Positions 1-9,526 are shown, numbered from the stretch's first letter. The stretch: 64,000 bases of DNA from an uncultured bacterium (GCA_937905825.1 CALCXM010000025.1:29024-93023), one strand, 5' to 3'. Notes: a model not told the origin generated them from the sequence alone. Program-made: numbers and translations.

Positions 1-204
1 TCCTTTGGGTAGTCCGTAGAAGTCCCACAGCTCGTCCTTGCTTGTCACGGCAGGCGTGTCGCGGCGCAGAGCGTGCATCAAGGTGGTGCTTGCACCAGCG
101 CGTGCGAAGGCGCCGGCCACTTGGGCCACTTGCAAGGATTGCGCACGCTGGGATGGCATGCGCGCGTTGGCCACGAGGACCAGAGCCTGGGATGCTCCGG
201 TCAT
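1..204 (-). CDS. Glycosyltransferase family 4, N-terminal fragment
   Basis: The first 68 residues of a protein that runs off the left edge of the window. The beginning, LVLVANARMPSQRAQSLQ, followed by a stretch reading FARAGASTTLMHALRR, resembles the N-terminal Rossmann half of GT4 glycosyltransferases, which often open with a hydrophobic strand, an N-x-R-x-P motif and a helix. The ATG at 204 overlaps the TGA of the upstream sulfatase-like gene by 4 nt (ATGA), so it is the last visible member of the polysaccharide operon coming from 9526. The acceptor and the nucleotide-sugar donor cannot be told from the fragment, and the E-x7-E region lies outside the window. Confidence 0.75.
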   Translation of the reverse strand, partial: MTGASQALVLVANARMPSQRAQSLQVAQVAGAFARAGASTTLMHALRRDTPAVTSKDELWDFYGLPKG

Positions 205-2384
205 TCCTCGGCGTTCTTGGGCGACACGCTCTCGGGCGACTTGTCCGGGGACGTTTTGCTTTCGTCCACGGGCGGCGCTGGAGCCTCGGGCTCAGGCTCG
301 AAGGCGTCGATGCCCCCCGCGTAGCCCAGCTTCTTCAACATCTCAGCGAAGTCGACGTCACGCTCCGTCGTGATCATCTCCGGCTCGGGCATGCTCTTGT
401 CGTACTTCAGCAACTCGTCCCAGAGAGCCTGCACACGGGCCTCTTGCTTGGAGAGACCGTTGTTTTCCTCTTCGGGATGTTCCACCAAGTCGTAGAAGCG
501 CACCCATTGGGACGTGTCGTGCAAGGCGCTGGAGTCCGCCTTCGAGAGCAACTGACGCGGAACGATCAGCTTCGCCTCTGGACTTTGAATCGATAGAAAG
601 TGGTTGTTCTCGGAGAAACTGAACTTCTTGGGAGTGTACGTAGAGCTCTCCCCCCGTTGGGTCCCCAGCAAGCGTCCGACCAAACTCTCGCCATCGATCT
701 CCTGCACGTACTTTTCCTCGTTGCTGCCGTCCTGGAGCTTCAGTTCCTTGGGCCACTCGAGGCCCATCAATTCGCAAAGGGTCGGCATCAAGTCCACGGA
801 CTCGATCATGTCGTCCACGCGCAAACCGTGGGGCAAGAGCCTCGTGTTGGCCAGGATCATGGGCACCCGCAGGTTGGTCTGCCACATGTGATTGTGTTCC
901 CAGAAGCGCGCGTCCTGGGTGGCGCCCTTGGGGCCCACGGGACGCCACTCTCCAAGGTCCTCTCCGTGGTCCGAAGTCAGGATCACGAGGGTCGAAGAGA
1001 GCATGCCGAGCTCTTCAATCTCCTTCATCAAGCGACCAATTTGGGCGTCCGCTTGGGCCGTTCCCGCGGCGTACAGGTCGCGGATCTGTTGGACGTCTCC
1101 GTCGTTGGGCACGTACTCCCCACGCTCGAGGGCTTCACGATCCCCCGCGTAGAACGACCGGATCTTGCCGTCGTAAGTCGGGTCCAAATACGGCTGCTGG
1201 AAGTGATGGGGCGGATCGTAAGGCGTGTGCGTCGAGTAGAGGTGCACCATGGCCATCCAACGGCGGCCCTTGCGTTTCTCCAACCAAGTGCTCGCGGTAT
1301 TCACCACGATGTCGGAGTCCACCCGTTGGGTGAGCTTGTTCTTGAAGAGGAACAACAGAAGCTCCGAGCGGAAGGCGCTCCACTGGCTGTCGAGTTGCAC
1401 CAGGTCGTGGCCCATCATGGCCTCGGAGTAGGCGTCAAAGCCACGCGCCAGCCCCGAACCGTGGGAGACCGCGCCGGTCATGAAGGTGGCCGTGTCGTAG
1501 TCCTCGTCGCGCAGGTGATCGTCCTTGCCCGCGATCTTCGCCGACTTCAGGTGCACGGGCAGGGTGATGTTGGGCTTCATCTGCACCCCGGGCTTCTGTG
1601 CCACCAAGCCGTGGCGCCGGGGGTACTTGCCGGTCAGGATCGAGCCGAAGCTCGTCAAGGTGTAGGGCGCTTGCGCAAAGCAGTTTTCGAAGAGCACGCC
1701 TCGATCTGCCAGGGCATCCATGTGCGGCGTCTTGATGCGATCGTTGCCGTAGCAACCCAAGTGATCCGCGCGCAGGGCGTCCACGATCACGAGCAAAACA
1801 TTGGGCAGATCCTTGTTGCGTTCGTTGAGCGTTCCGCGGCCCATGACCAGGGCCTGCTCCGCGCTGATGAACAGCATTCCGCCGAGGATGCTCACGAAGG
1901 CCAATCCGCGAATGGCGATGTGAACAGGCCGCGGGATGTGCAGGATCGCTTTGGCAGCGATCCAAGCGAGAGCAAAGGCCAAGAGCACCTGCACCCCCAG
2001 CGCTCCCAATCGTTCGGGGGAGACGGAAGAGTGCCCGTAGAAAACGAAGGGCCGCGACCACCAGTAAACCTCCGCGAAGATGCCTGCGGTCAAGCCGAGC
2101 AGCAGCAGCCTCCGAAGGGGCCGCAATCGCATGGCCGGAAAGAACAGCAAACTGGCCGGCAACAAGAGCACCAGGTACAGGCCGCAGTAACTCATGATCG
2201 CGCCGGCGTAGCATCCCAAGTACCCCAAGAATCCCCGGGGTGGGCGCAAGTGAACGTCGGCGATGACCGCGTCCAAGAAGCCGAAGAGCACCCCACAAGT
2301 GAGGGCTACGGCGACCGCGGCGGAGAGGATTCGCCCAATGCTGGCGGGGGGCACCGCATTGGAATTGGATTGGGGTGTGCTCAA
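201..2384 (-). CDS. Membrane-anchored sulfatase-like hydrolase (alkaline phosphatase superfamily)
   Basis: About 727 residues: roughly five N-terminal membrane segments, then a sulfatase-type catalytic domain beginning near VLLVIVDALRADHLGCYG, and a Pro/Glu-rich tail. The metal-binding motifs are present: the early VDALRADH Asp pair and TSDHGEDLGEW near the middle. At the nucleophile site, where sulfatases have C/S-x-P-x-R, the sequence reads APYTLTSFGSILTG, so the aligned residue is Thr, as in phosphoethanolamine-type transferases and many bacterial sulfatase-like hydrolases. It could therefore act on phosphodiester-modified glycans or lipids rather than on sulfate esters. Start: TTG at 2384 clears the upstream gene by 25 nt; an in-frame GTG at 2474 would overlap it by 65 nt. 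Neither has a clear ribosome binding site. It sits inside a glycosyltransferase operon, so glycan modification is the likely role (inference). Confidence 0.8.
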   Translation of the reverse strand: MSTPQSNSNAVPPASIGRILSAAVAVALTCGVLFGFLDAVIADVHLRPPRGFLGYLGCYAGAIMSYCGLYLVLLLPASLLFFPAMRLRPLRRLLLLGLTAGIFAEVYWWSRPFVFYGHSSVSPERLGALGVQVLLAFALAWIAAKAILHIPRPVHIAIRGLAFVSILGGMLFISAEQALVMGRGTLNERNKDLPNVLLVIVDALRADHLGCYGNDRIKTPHMDALADRGVLFENCFAQAPYTLTSFGSILTGKYPRRHGLVAQKPGVQMKPNITLPVHLKSAKIAGKDDHLRDEDYDTATFMTGAVSHGSGLARGFDAYSEAMMGHDLVQLDSQWSAFRSELLLFLFKNKLTQRVDSDIVVNTASTWLEKRKGRRWMAMVHLYSTHTPYDPPHHFQQPYLDPTYDGKIRSFYAGDREALERGEYVPNDGDVQQIRDLYAAGTAQADAQIGRLMKEIEELGMLSSTLVILTSDHGEDLGEWRPVGPKGATQDARFWEHNHMWQTNLRVPMILANTRLLPHGLRVDDMIESVDLMPTLCELMGLEWPKELKLQDGSNEEKYVQEIDGESLVGRLLGTQRGESSTYTPKKFSFSENNHFLSIQSPEAKLIVPRQLLSKADSSALHDTSQWVRFYDLVEHPEEENNGLSKQEARVQALWDELLKYDKSMPEPEMITTERDVDFAEMLKKLGYAGGIDAFEPEPEAPAPPVDESKTSPDKSPESVSPKNAEE

Positions 2385-2409
2385 GACGCTTCGAAGAGTG
2401 TTCGGTGGT

Positions 2410-4218
2410 TCAGCGCAGACGGTAACGAATCTCGTCCCCGTCGCGCTGGACCTCGCTGGCCTGTTCGGGAACACGGTAATCTAGGGCGCGCACACCTGGG
2501 CTAGAAAGCATGGTTTCGCGCACCAAAAGTCCCCCGCCGTCGACTTCGAACTCCCGCAAGACTTGCGTGCCGCTCACGGGGCTTCCGTCGCGCCAGGCGA
2601 GAGCGCTCTTCATTCGCAGCAGCGCGCCGGGACCGCTGGAGACCTCGGGGCTGAGATGGAACGCGCTCGACACGCGCGGATGGGCGAAGGCCAGCACTCC
2701 GCGGCGGAAGGTGGCGAGCGGAGTTTTCAAGGCGAGGGCGCACCGCCCGGCACGCCAGTGCACACGGGCGATCCAAAGGGAGAAGCGCACTTCTTTGGCC
2801 CCCGCGCGCCAACCACGCCCCGGCCGAATGGGCCCGGATTTGCCACACCATTCGCCGGATTGATGTCCGCCGAGTCGGCAACGGGGCAAGAGCTCGCGCC
2901 CATCGGACTTGCGCAGCACGCGGATCAAGCCAGCCCCCTGGGGACTGCCGTGGGCCACGTTGCCGGGAGGGCGCGAACCGCGCACCCACGCCACGACGTG
3001 CGCATCCTCTAAACGGTAGAGCGACGCGTCTTCGCAAGCGATCAGTTGCGGCGACGTGCCTTGCTCGGTCCCTGAATCATCGCCTGCGGAATCCTCACTC
3101 GGGTGGCTGTCCAGAATCGTGAGGGCGCGGGCGATCCACATGGCGTGGCCCGCCCAAAAGACCGGGCACTGATAGCTGCGCGTGGTTCCGTGAGCGGGAT
3201 GATGGGAATGGGGCATGCCCTGGGCATCCACGTGATCCGCCCACGCGTCCATGGCCCGCAAGGCTGCCACTCGATAGCGCGCGTCCCCATAGACCTTCCA
3301 ACCATAAGCGAGAGCCGCCATGTCGAAGGGATGGGAGGCCACTTCATAAGTCGCTCCCCAATACCACGGCTTGGCTTCGAGCAAGCCGCACTTGCGTCCA
3401 TCGGGACCTTGCAGGGTCAGCAGAAACTCAAGGCCCCTGCGCATGGGCCCGCTGAGTTCTTCGCTCTGCAGATCCAACCCCAAGTCCAGGGCTGCGTGCA
3501 GCACGAAGGCAGTCACTCGCGATTGGTAGTAAGCGGAGACATCGCTCGCTCCCGGATGCCCGGCTCCCCAGGACATCGGATGGTAGGGATAGCTGCCGTC
3601 GGCCTGTTGGATGTCGCGCAAGAGCACCGTCGCTTGCTGCGCGGCCTCATGCAGGATGGGATCTTGTTCCAGGGTGTAGGCGGAGCCCAAACCTGTCATG
3701 CCCCAGGCCCGTTGGGCGGGAACGCCCTTGTCAAGAATGGCGTAGCGCAGGTAGGTGCGCGCGTGAGTCAGGCAAGCGTGCTCGTAGGCTTGCAGGCGCT
3801 CCGCCGTGCAGCTCGTTCGTGTCTCGCGCACCAAAGCACCCAGGGCGTCCGCGGCCGCGCCCCCATCGATGACCGAGTTGGAGCAGTTGAAAGGATCGTG
3901 TCGGCCGGGGCGAAAGGTGAAGCAGGGGCTCGTGCCTTCGCGCTCCAAGCAAGCCACCAAGCGGTCTCCCTGCTGCCAGGCGACCTCGATCAGTTCAGCG
4001 CGCTGGGTGCCGCTCTTGCGCTTGGCCAATTCCAAGGCCATGACGATCACGCCGGCGTTCTTGCCGCTGTGTTCGACCTTGTGCTCGGGACACAAGATAC
4101 GGCCCTGCCCGTCGCGCAGTTGAAGCATCCAACGCAAGGTGCGCTCCAGGGCGGCCCAACGCTCTCCGTTCTCGCCCGTCTGTGGGCTGGGCGGGACCTC
4201 GCTCGTTTGCGCGGTCAT
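2410..4218 (-). CDS. Alpha/alpha-toroid protein of a polysaccharide operon, function unknown
   Basis: 602 residues from the ATG at 4218, which shares one base with the stop of the upstream GT2 gene (TGATG); I chose it because the 41 in-frame residues before it lie inside the GT2 gene. The N-terminal ~400 residues are a series of helical repeats with aromatic and Gly-rich turns (for example DGSYPYHPMSWGAGHPG and MPHSHHPAHGTTRSYQCP), like the six-hairpin glycosidase / heparinase-type toroids. The C-terminal ~190 residues look beta-rich, as the beta-sandwich of polysaccharide lyases and C5-epimerases does. No signal peptide is visible. The context suggests a role in making or remodelling the polysaccharide, but I cannot assign a reaction. 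Confidence 0.7.
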   Translation of the reverse strand: MTAQTSEVPPSPQTGENGERWAALERTLRWMLQLRDGQGRILCPEHKVEHSGKNAGVIVMALELAKRKSGTQRAELIEVAWQQGDRLVACLEREGTSPCFTFRPGRHDPFNCSNSVIDGGAAADALGALVRETRTSCTAERLQAYEHACLTHARTYLRYAILDKGVPAQRAWGMTGLGSAYTLEQDPILHEAAQQATVLLRDIQQADGSYPYHPMSWGAGHPGASDVSAYYQSRVTAFVLHAALDLGLDLQSEELSGPMRRGLEFLLTLQGPDGRKCGLLEAKPWYWGATYEVASHPFDMAALAYGWKVYGDARYRVAALRAMDAWADHVDAQGMPHSHHPAHGTTRSYQCPVFWAGHAMWIARALTILDSHPSEDSAGDDSGTEQGTSPQLIACEDASLYRLEDAHVVAWVRGSRPPGNVAHGSPQGAGLIRVLRKSDGRELLPRCRLGGHQSGEWCGKSGPIRPGRGWRAGAKEVRFSLWIARVHWRAGRCALALKTPLATFRRGVLAFAHPRVSSAFHLSPEVSSGPGALLRMKSALAWRDGSPVSGTQVLREFEVDGGGLLVRETMLSSPGVRALDYRVPEQASEVQRDGDEIRYRLR

Positions 4219-5135
4219 CAGGCGCTGCGCAGGAATTGGGTGAAGGCGCGCCGCACGTTGGTTCCTTCGGCGCGCGTCTCGGCGGTGCTGGGCTGAAATG
4301 CCCGACGTGTCCACCAGTCGGCAAAGGTCCAACTGACGCAAGCCTTCACGAGCACGCCTCCAAGGGCGCCGTGGTGCTTGCGGTAGAAGCGCAGGCGATC
4401 CGTCTGCCAGCGCTCCACGAAGTCCGTGCGCGCGACCGTGCTCGCGCCACCAATGTGCAGCAGGCTAATCTCAGGACGGTACTGCAAGGCCCCGCCCAGT
4501 TGCTTCAAGCGCAAGGTCCAATCCACGTCGTTGAAGAAGAGCTCCAAGCTTTCGTCAAAGGCCCCCACCTGCCGCCAAGCCCTGCGGCGCAGGAGCCAAC
4601 AACTGGCTGGCGGTTGCACGTCCGCACGGGGACTCTCGTGATCGAAGTCCCGCAAGAAGTAACGCTGCATCTCATTCGAATTGGGACACCAGCGCTCCAT
4701 GGGCGTGCCAAAGAAAAAGGCCGTTGCCAGGCGCGGCCAATCCATGCAGCTCGCTTGGGTGCGTCCCGCGCGATCCACCAGGCGCGGCGCGAGGCCGTCC
4801 CAGGTCTCGTTCTGCTCCAACAGCTGAACCATCTGCTGCAGGGCCTCGGCGCTGACCTCCGTGTCCGAGTTCAACAGCAGGAGGAACTCGCCTTGGGCAG
4901 ACTCTAGCCCGCGGTTCGCGCTCACGGCGAAGCCGCGATTGAAACGGTTGCTCAGTTGCTCGAACTGCGGGAACTCTTCAGGCACCAGATCCTGGGCGCC
5001 GTCCGTGCTGCCATCGTCGACCACGATCACTTCGGCTTCCCCATCAAAGGAGACCAGGGAACTGCGCAGGCTCAGCAAGCAGGCTCGCATCAACTCCCGC
5101 TTGTTCCAAAGGGGCACCACGATCGAGAGCTTCAC
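4218..5135 (-). CDS. Glycosyltransferase family 2
   Basis: 305 residues with a GT-A fold signature: the N-terminal strand KLSIVVPLWNKRE, the nucleotide-binding VVDDGSTD, the metal-binding NSDTEV (DxD position), and the acceptor-side FFNDVDWTLRLKQLG, whose Asp is in the usual place for the catalytic base. It most resembles the rhamnosyl/GT2 subgroup. The start is GTG at 5135, overlapping the upstream GT4 stop (GTGA). No membrane segment is seen, so it is probably a cytoplasmic enzyme acting on a lipid-linked glycan. Donor and acceptor sugars cannot be read from sequence. Confidence 0.9.
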   Translation of the reverse strand: MKLSIVVPLWNKRELMRACLLSLRSSLVSFDGEAEVIVVDDGSTDGAQDLVPEEFPQFEQLSNRFNRGFAVSANRGLESAQGEFLLLLNSDTEVSAEALQQMVQLLEQNETWDGLAPRLVDRAGRTQASCMDWPRLATAFFFGTPMERWCPNSNEMQRYFLRDFDHESPRADVQPPASCWLLRRRAWRQVGAFDESLELFFNDVDWTLRLKQLGGALQYRPEISLLHIGGASTVARTDFVERWQTDRLRFYRKHHGALGGVLVKACVSWTFADWWTRRAFQPSTAETRAEGTNVRRAFTQFLRSA

Positions 5136-6199
5136 GCCAAGACGCCTCCCATTTCGCGCACCAAGCGCCCCATCAGGACGTCGACTTCGTGATCGCGCGC
5201 CACAATGCCGCGCAGTCTGGAGCCGAGTTCATCGCGCTGCGCTTGAGTCTTGGTGAGTTGTGTGCGCAGGCAATCGGTAAGCGCCTTCACATCCCCGGCG
5301 GGGAAGTAGAGGCCCGCGGCGTCCTCGCCCAATTCGCGGAAGAGCGCGGGGGCGGTGTCGTTGCAGGAGATCACCGGCCGCCGACTGGCCATGCCCTCGA
5401 GCGTCACCTTGTCCAAGCTGCCGGTCAAACTCGCGTTGACCACCAAGCTAGAACGTTGGTAGTAAGGCGGGATCTTGATGTAGGGCACGGAGCCGTGCAG
5501 GGTCACCCGTTCCAATAGCCCGAGCTGTTCGATTTCCCGCGAGACCTCTTGGCCGTAGTCGTCGTCCGCTTCCGTGAGTCCCGCACCGATCAAGTCCAAG
5601 TGCAAGTCCATGCCTTCCTGAACGAGGGTGCCCAAGGCCTTCAAGACAGAGATCGGATCCTTGCGCGGAGTCAAACGCCCGACGGAGACCAAGCGCCGGG
5701 GAGCTTCTTCAGGTGCAGAGTCGTGATCAAAGTGCTGCAGGTCGATGCCGTGTCCCGTCACCAACTTGTTGGACGTTTCCACTCGCAAGGACTCTTCGGT
5801 GGCGGTGAAAACCTTGTGCACCAGGCCCACGGCTTTGCGCAAGCGAGCGTCGACTCCCGCGTGGGTGTACCAAAGGTATTCGTTGACGCCCGCGCGCTTC
5901 GCAGGTCCCGAGGCCAGCAAGCTGTAGCGCGGCACCATGTGCCCCAGAACAGTGTCGAAGCCGTCCTGTTCGAAGGCCTCCTTCAAGAACTTCTTGTAGC
6001 GCAGGTAGCGACCGAGCTTGCCCTTGCGACCCACTTCGCGCCATTCCACGTTGGCCGGCATGTCCGAGGTGTCGCCCACTTCAAGGGCCACCACGCGCAC
6101 GGTTTCACAGTGCTTCGCGAAGCCCTGGATCCAGCGCGAGACGAAGCCCAAAACGGCGTCCTCGCGATCCAGGGTTTGGGTCAGGAAGAGGAGTTTCAT
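5132..6199 (-). CDS. Glycosyltransferase family 4
   Basis: 355 residues, GT-B fold. The N-terminal half begins MKLLFLTQTLDRED; the C-terminal half has the RLVSVGRLTPRKDPISVLKAL strand-helix found in GT4 donor domains, and a late SLDKVTLEGMASRRPVI helix. In the canonical E-x7-E motif only the second Glu is conserved; the first position is Ser/Leu. That is a deviation, seen also in some active relatives. ATG at 6199 overlaps the upstream stop by 4 nt. Likely adds one sugar in the polysaccharide repeat unit; specificity unknown. Confidence 0.88.
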   Translation of the reverse strand: MKLLFLTQTLDREDAVLGFVSRWIQGFAKHCETVRVVALEVGDTSDMPANVEWREVGRKGKLGRYLRYKKFLKEAFEQDGFDTVLGHMVPRYSLLASGPAKRAGVNEYLWYTHAGVDARLRKAVGLVHKVFTATEESLRVETSNKLVTGHGIDLQHFDHDSAPEEAPRRLVSVGRLTPRKDPISVLKALGTLVQEGMDLHLDLIGAGLTEADDDYGQEVSREIEQLGLLERVTLHGSVPYIKIPPYYQRSSLVVNASLTGSLDKVTLEGMASRRPVISCNDTAPALFRELGEDAAGLYFPAGDVKALTDCLRTQLTKTQAQRDELGSRLRGIVARDHEVDVLMGRLVREMGGVLA

Positions 6200-7335
6200 C
6201 CCGCGTAGGCCTCCTCGCCCACCAAGTCGATCAAGCCGCGCGCATAGACCCCGAGGGCTGCATGCTTCTCAAAACGTTGGGTGTCTCGATAGGCGCCCGC
6301 CGCCAGCTCGTTGCGCAGGTCGTTGTCCTCGAGAATCGGTTGCAAGGCGTCGCACAAGCCGCGCGCCGTGAAATCGCAAAGGGTTCCGGCGGTGCCGTCC
6401 CGCAGCAGTTCGGTCATCACGCCCACTCGCGTGGAAACCGCCGGTGTGCCGCAGGCCATCGCTTCCACGGTCACCCGCGGGCCCCCTTCGCAGGTCGACG
6501 CGCAGACGATCAAGCGCGAACGGCGGTAGATCTGTGCCAGGTCCTGGGGCGTGTCCACCCACTCCACGAAACGAGTTGAACCCGCGAGGCCCGCCTTTTG
6601 CACCATCTCGCGCAACTCCCCGGCCATGGGTCCCTTGCCCACGAACAGGGCGCTGTGCGGTTTGCCCCGGCGGCGCAACATGGCGAGGGCGTCGACGATG
6701 CGGTCGAGGCCTTTGTTGTTCACCATGCGGCCCACGTAGAGCACATCTTGTTCGTAGGGCTCCGGCGTGCTGGGCGGCTGAAAGACGTCCAAGTCGATGT
6801 ACAACGAGGGCAAGACCAGGATCTTCTCTTGGGGCACGTCCCAGGAACGCAAGAGCTCCGGCATCTCCGTGGAATTCACCACGCGGAAGGCCAGGGTTTT
6901 CTTCAAGGCCCAAGCTACGTAGCGACGGGCAACGAACTTGTCAAAGCGCTCTCGCACGTCCGCGGGCATTGGATGGCCGGGCACGTGATGCAACTCGGAA
7001 ACGTAGGGCACGCCCGTCGCCCGGGACAACTTGGCGCTGCCGATGCCGTTGTAGAACCAGCCGTAATCGTGGCTGACGATCAAGCTGTGCCCGTGTTGCG
7101 CGATCAGCTCTTTGCCCTTCTTCGCGATGTAGCCCACCATGCCACGGCGACCGCAGTCCGCCGGGTGGAAGTGCACATTGTCGTGGATCGTAAACACCCG
7201 CGGTGTGCCTTCCGGTCGCGGACAAATCACATCGATGCGTTCAAAGTAGTTCGAAAAAACAGACTGCATGGAGTCGAATGGACCCCGTTCGCCGATCGTG
7301 ACCTGCCGATCACCACTCACCATCAAAAGCTTCAC
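6196..7335 (-). CDS. Glycosyltransferase family 4
   Basis: 379 residues. The N-terminal domain starts MKLLMVSGDRQVTIGERGPF, the donor domain has DVLYVGRMVNNKGLDRIVDAL, and the classical E-x7-E is complete (CEGGPRVTVEAMACGTPAV). It is translationally coupled on both sides (ATGA at 6199 and 7335). Cytoplasmic or membrane-associated retaining glycosyltransferase; sugar specificity cannot be read. Confidence 0.9.
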   Translation of the reverse strand: MKLLMVSGDRQVTIGERGPFDSMQSVFSNYFERIDVICPRPEGTPRVFTIHDNVHFHPADCGRRGMVGYIAKKGKELIAQHGHSLIVSHDYGWFYNGIGSAKLSRATGVPYVSELHHVPGHPMPADVRERFDKFVARRYVAWALKKTLAFRVVNSTEMPELLRSWDVPQEKILVLPSLYIDLDVFQPPSTPEPYEQDVLYVGRMVNNKGLDRIVDALAMLRRRGKPHSALFVGKGPMAGELREMVQKAGLAGSTRFVEWVDTPQDLAQIYRRSRLIVCASTCEGGPRVTVEAMACGTPAVSTRVGVMTELLRDGTAGTLCDFTARGLCDALQPILEDNDLRNELAAGAYRDTQRFEKHAALGVYARGLIDLVGEEAYAG

Positions 7336-8483
7336 GTCCTTTCCTCTAACACCGTTTCATAGACTGCTTGCAAGCGACCGGCTAGTGCTCGTGCCGAGTG
7401 CTTGTCTCCCATGCGCACTCTCGCGCGCCGCCCCATTTCACGTCCCCTGACCGGATCACTCAACAGCTGATCCAAGCCGAAGGCCAACTCGTCCGTATCC
7501 TCCCCTAAGAAACCCGTGCGTTCGTGGGCCACGAGCTCTTCCACCCCACCCACATTCATCGCGACCACGGGCAATCCAGCCGCCCCAGCCTCGATCAACG
7601 CCACGGGCATGCCCTCGGTCCGCGACGTCAGCAAAACACCGTCCAGGTCTCCCAAGACCTCCAACATGTCTTCCCGCGCCCCCAGCAAATGCACACGCTC
7701 TCTCTGCCCCTGGTCGAGTTTGCCAATTCTCGACTCGAGGCTGCGGCGTTCCGGTCCGTCCCCCACAAAGACTATTTGTAGATTCGGGTGTCGCGCCGCC
7801 AACATTTGGAACACATCGACCGCCCGACCGGGGCACTTGACCTCCGCCAGGCGTCCGATCACCCCCAGGACAAAATCCCCGTCAGAAGCGCCGATTAGGC
7901 CCCGTAGGGCCCCATTCCGGCTGGAGAGATTTAGCAAAGAATCGAGCTCCGCCCCGGGGGGCACGACCACCAATTGTTCGCGCGTGGCGACTTCCAAACG
8001 CATCAGATCCAGGGCGGTGGCGTGGCTGACGGCCAGAATCCGGTCCGTTTTCGCGGCCAATCGCCGTTCGAGACGGATCAGGCGCTGGGAGATCCAGGGA
8101 CTGAAGTAGCCCTCGAGCACGTGACCGTGAAAGGTGTGCACCCGGGGGCATTTTGCTTGGGGCCACGCGCTGCGGCCCAGGAGCCCGGCCTTGGAAGCGT
8201 GGGTGTGCAGAATGTCCGGGGCGAAGCTCGCGAGCTCCCGGCGCAGGCTCCAGAGCGCGCGCAAATCCCCGAGCCCGGTGATGCCGCGACCGAGGCCCGG
8301 CACGCGCACCACGTCCAAGCCGCGCCGTTCAAACTCCGGGAACAGATCCCCTTCACCGGGTTGCGGCTGGCCGCAAAAGAGGCGCACTTGCACGCCCCTC
8401 GCCTTGAGCACCCCATCCGCCGCCAAGGCTTGACGGGCCGGGCCGCCGAGGTTCAAGCGGGTCAGGACGCGGGCGACACGCAC
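7332..8483 (-). CDS. Glycosyltransferase family 4
   Basis: 383 residues from a GTG at 8483. The frame stays open much further upstream (to 9218) but that stretch lies inside the epimerase gene; the GTG gives the typical GT4 opening VARVLTRLNLGGPARQAL and overlaps the epimerase stop by 22 nt. Visible motifs: PRVHTFHGHVLEGY (acceptor-side His), VLGVIGRLAEVKCPGRAV in the donor domain, and E-x7-E in TEGMPVALIEAGAAGLP. It matches the EpsF/PelF-like GT4 group in general shape. Second gene of the operon that starts with the epimerase. Confidence 0.9.
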   Translation of the reverse strand: MRVARVLTRLNLGGPARQALAADGVLKARGVQVRLFCGQPQPGEGDLFPEFERRGLDVVRVPGLGRGITGLGDLRALWSLRRELASFAPDILHTHASKAGLLGRSAWPQAKCPRVHTFHGHVLEGYFSPWISQRLIRLERRLAAKTDRILAVSHATALDLMRLEVATREQLVVVPPGAELDSLLNLSSRNGALRGLIGASDGDFVLGVIGRLAEVKCPGRAVDVFQMLAARHPNLQIVFVGDGPERRSLESRIGKLDQGQRERVHLLGAREDMLEVLGDLDGVLLTSRTEGMPVALIEAGAAGLPVVAMNVGGVEELVAHERTGFLGEDTDELAFGLDQLLSDPVRGREMGRRARVRMGDKHSARALAGRLQAVYETVLEERT

Positions 8484-9526
8484 ATCGATGAGCGCGGGTC
8501 GCGCTGGCTTGGCTTCGAGAGGAGCGAATGCTTCTGCAGGCTGTCCAGCACGATGTCTTCCAAACTCATTTGCGGAAGGTGCACCCCGAAACTCGCCAAA
8601 CGTCCGAGGTCCGGCTCGCGATAGTGAATGGGTTCGAAGTTGGAGCCGCAATCCTCCAGCGGATTGGTGTTCATGATCGTGCTCGTCGAGCCGGAGAGTC
8701 GCAGCACGCAACGGGCCAAGTCGCCGATCTCGGTCAGCGCCACACCGCCCAAGTTGAGCGGGCCCGCGGGACAATTGCCCTGAACCACGATCTCCGCTAG
8801 GGAGCGCGCCACTTCGTTCACGTGGGCAAAGGTGCGCACTTGGGAGCCGTCCCCGTGCACGCGGATGTCTTGACCGGCGAGGGCTTGCTCGACGAAGTTG
8901 GCGAGCACCATTCCGCTGGCCGCATCTTGGCCGGGACCGACCACGTTGAAGAAGCGCAGGTGAATCGGGCGCTTGCTCGCCGTCCAACTGGCGCAAGCCT
9001 CGTCCAACAACTGCTCTCCACGCAACTTGGAACCGGCGTAGGCCCAGCGACCTTCGCCTGCCGTGGAGCGGGTCGCGTCCCCTTCGTGCAAAGGCCGGCG
9101 AGCTTCCCGGTAGACCTCGCTTGTGGAGGCCGCGTAGACCCGTGGGCGATCTGTGTCTGCCAAGCTGCTGAGGGCCTCGGTCAGAGCGCCGACTCCGTTC
9201 AGATTGGAGTCTCGACAACCTTCCGGATCACGCAGCACCGAACGCACGCCCACGCGCGCCGCCAAATGCACAAAGGCTTCGAAGGGGCCGCCGACTTGGA
9301 TCTCTCGGCGCAACAAATCCCCCAGGGCGCCGGGCTCCGTCATGTCCAACTCGACAAAGCGGAAGCAGTCATGGCTCGGCAAACGTTCCTTCCAGCCCCC
9401 CGAGAAATCGTCGATGCCCAGCACTTCCCAGCCGGCCGCCAACAGCTCGCGGGCCAGCCGAGAGCCGATCAAACCGGCCACACCGCTGATCAAGAGGCGT
9501 GAGGGGCGTTTTTGGGAGGTGGTCAT
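8462..9526 (-). CDS. NAD-dependent epimerase/dehydratase (extended SDR)
   Basis: 354 residues. The N-terminal Rossmann motif is GVAGLIGS (G-x2-G-x2-G, around residues 15-22), followed by an Asp-containing loop GIDDFSGG; the catalytic Tyr and Lys are in YAGSKLRGE, about 145 residues later. These are the marks of nucleotide-sugar epimerases and dehydratases (UDP-glucose 4-epimerase, UDP-glucuronate decarboxylase, dTDP-glucose dehydratase). The exact reaction cannot be fixed. It is the first gene of the operon and presumably supplies a nucleotide sugar to the downstream glycosyltransferases. Start ATG at 9526. Confidence 0.88.
   Translation of the reverse strand: MTTSQKRPSRLLISGVAGLIGSRLARELLAAGWEVLGIDDFSGGWKERLPSHDCFRFVELDMTEPGALGDLLRREIQVGGPFEAFVHLAARVGVRSVLRDPEGCRDSNLNGVGALTEALSSLADTDRPRVYAASTSEVYREARRPLHEGDATRSTAGEGRWAYAGSKLRGEQLLDEACASWTASKRPIHLRFFNVVGPGQDAASGMVLANFVEQALAGQDIRVHGDGSQVRTFAHVNEVARSLAEIVVQGNCPAGPLNLGGVALTEIGDLARCVLRLSGSTSTIMNTNPLEDCGSNFEPIHYREPDLGRLASFGVHLPQMSLEDIVLDSLQKHSLLSKPSQRDPRSSMCVSPAS

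Noticed and set aside
600..2504. 634-codon open frame on the plus strand
   Set aside because: Antisense to the sulfatase-like gene; His/Gln-rich composition typical of a shadow frame.
8484..9218. N-terminal extension of the GT4 gene at 7332 (total 628 codons)
   Set aside because: The added part lies inside the epimerase gene and has Arg/Gly-rich shadow composition; the GTG at 8483 gives a normal GT4 start.
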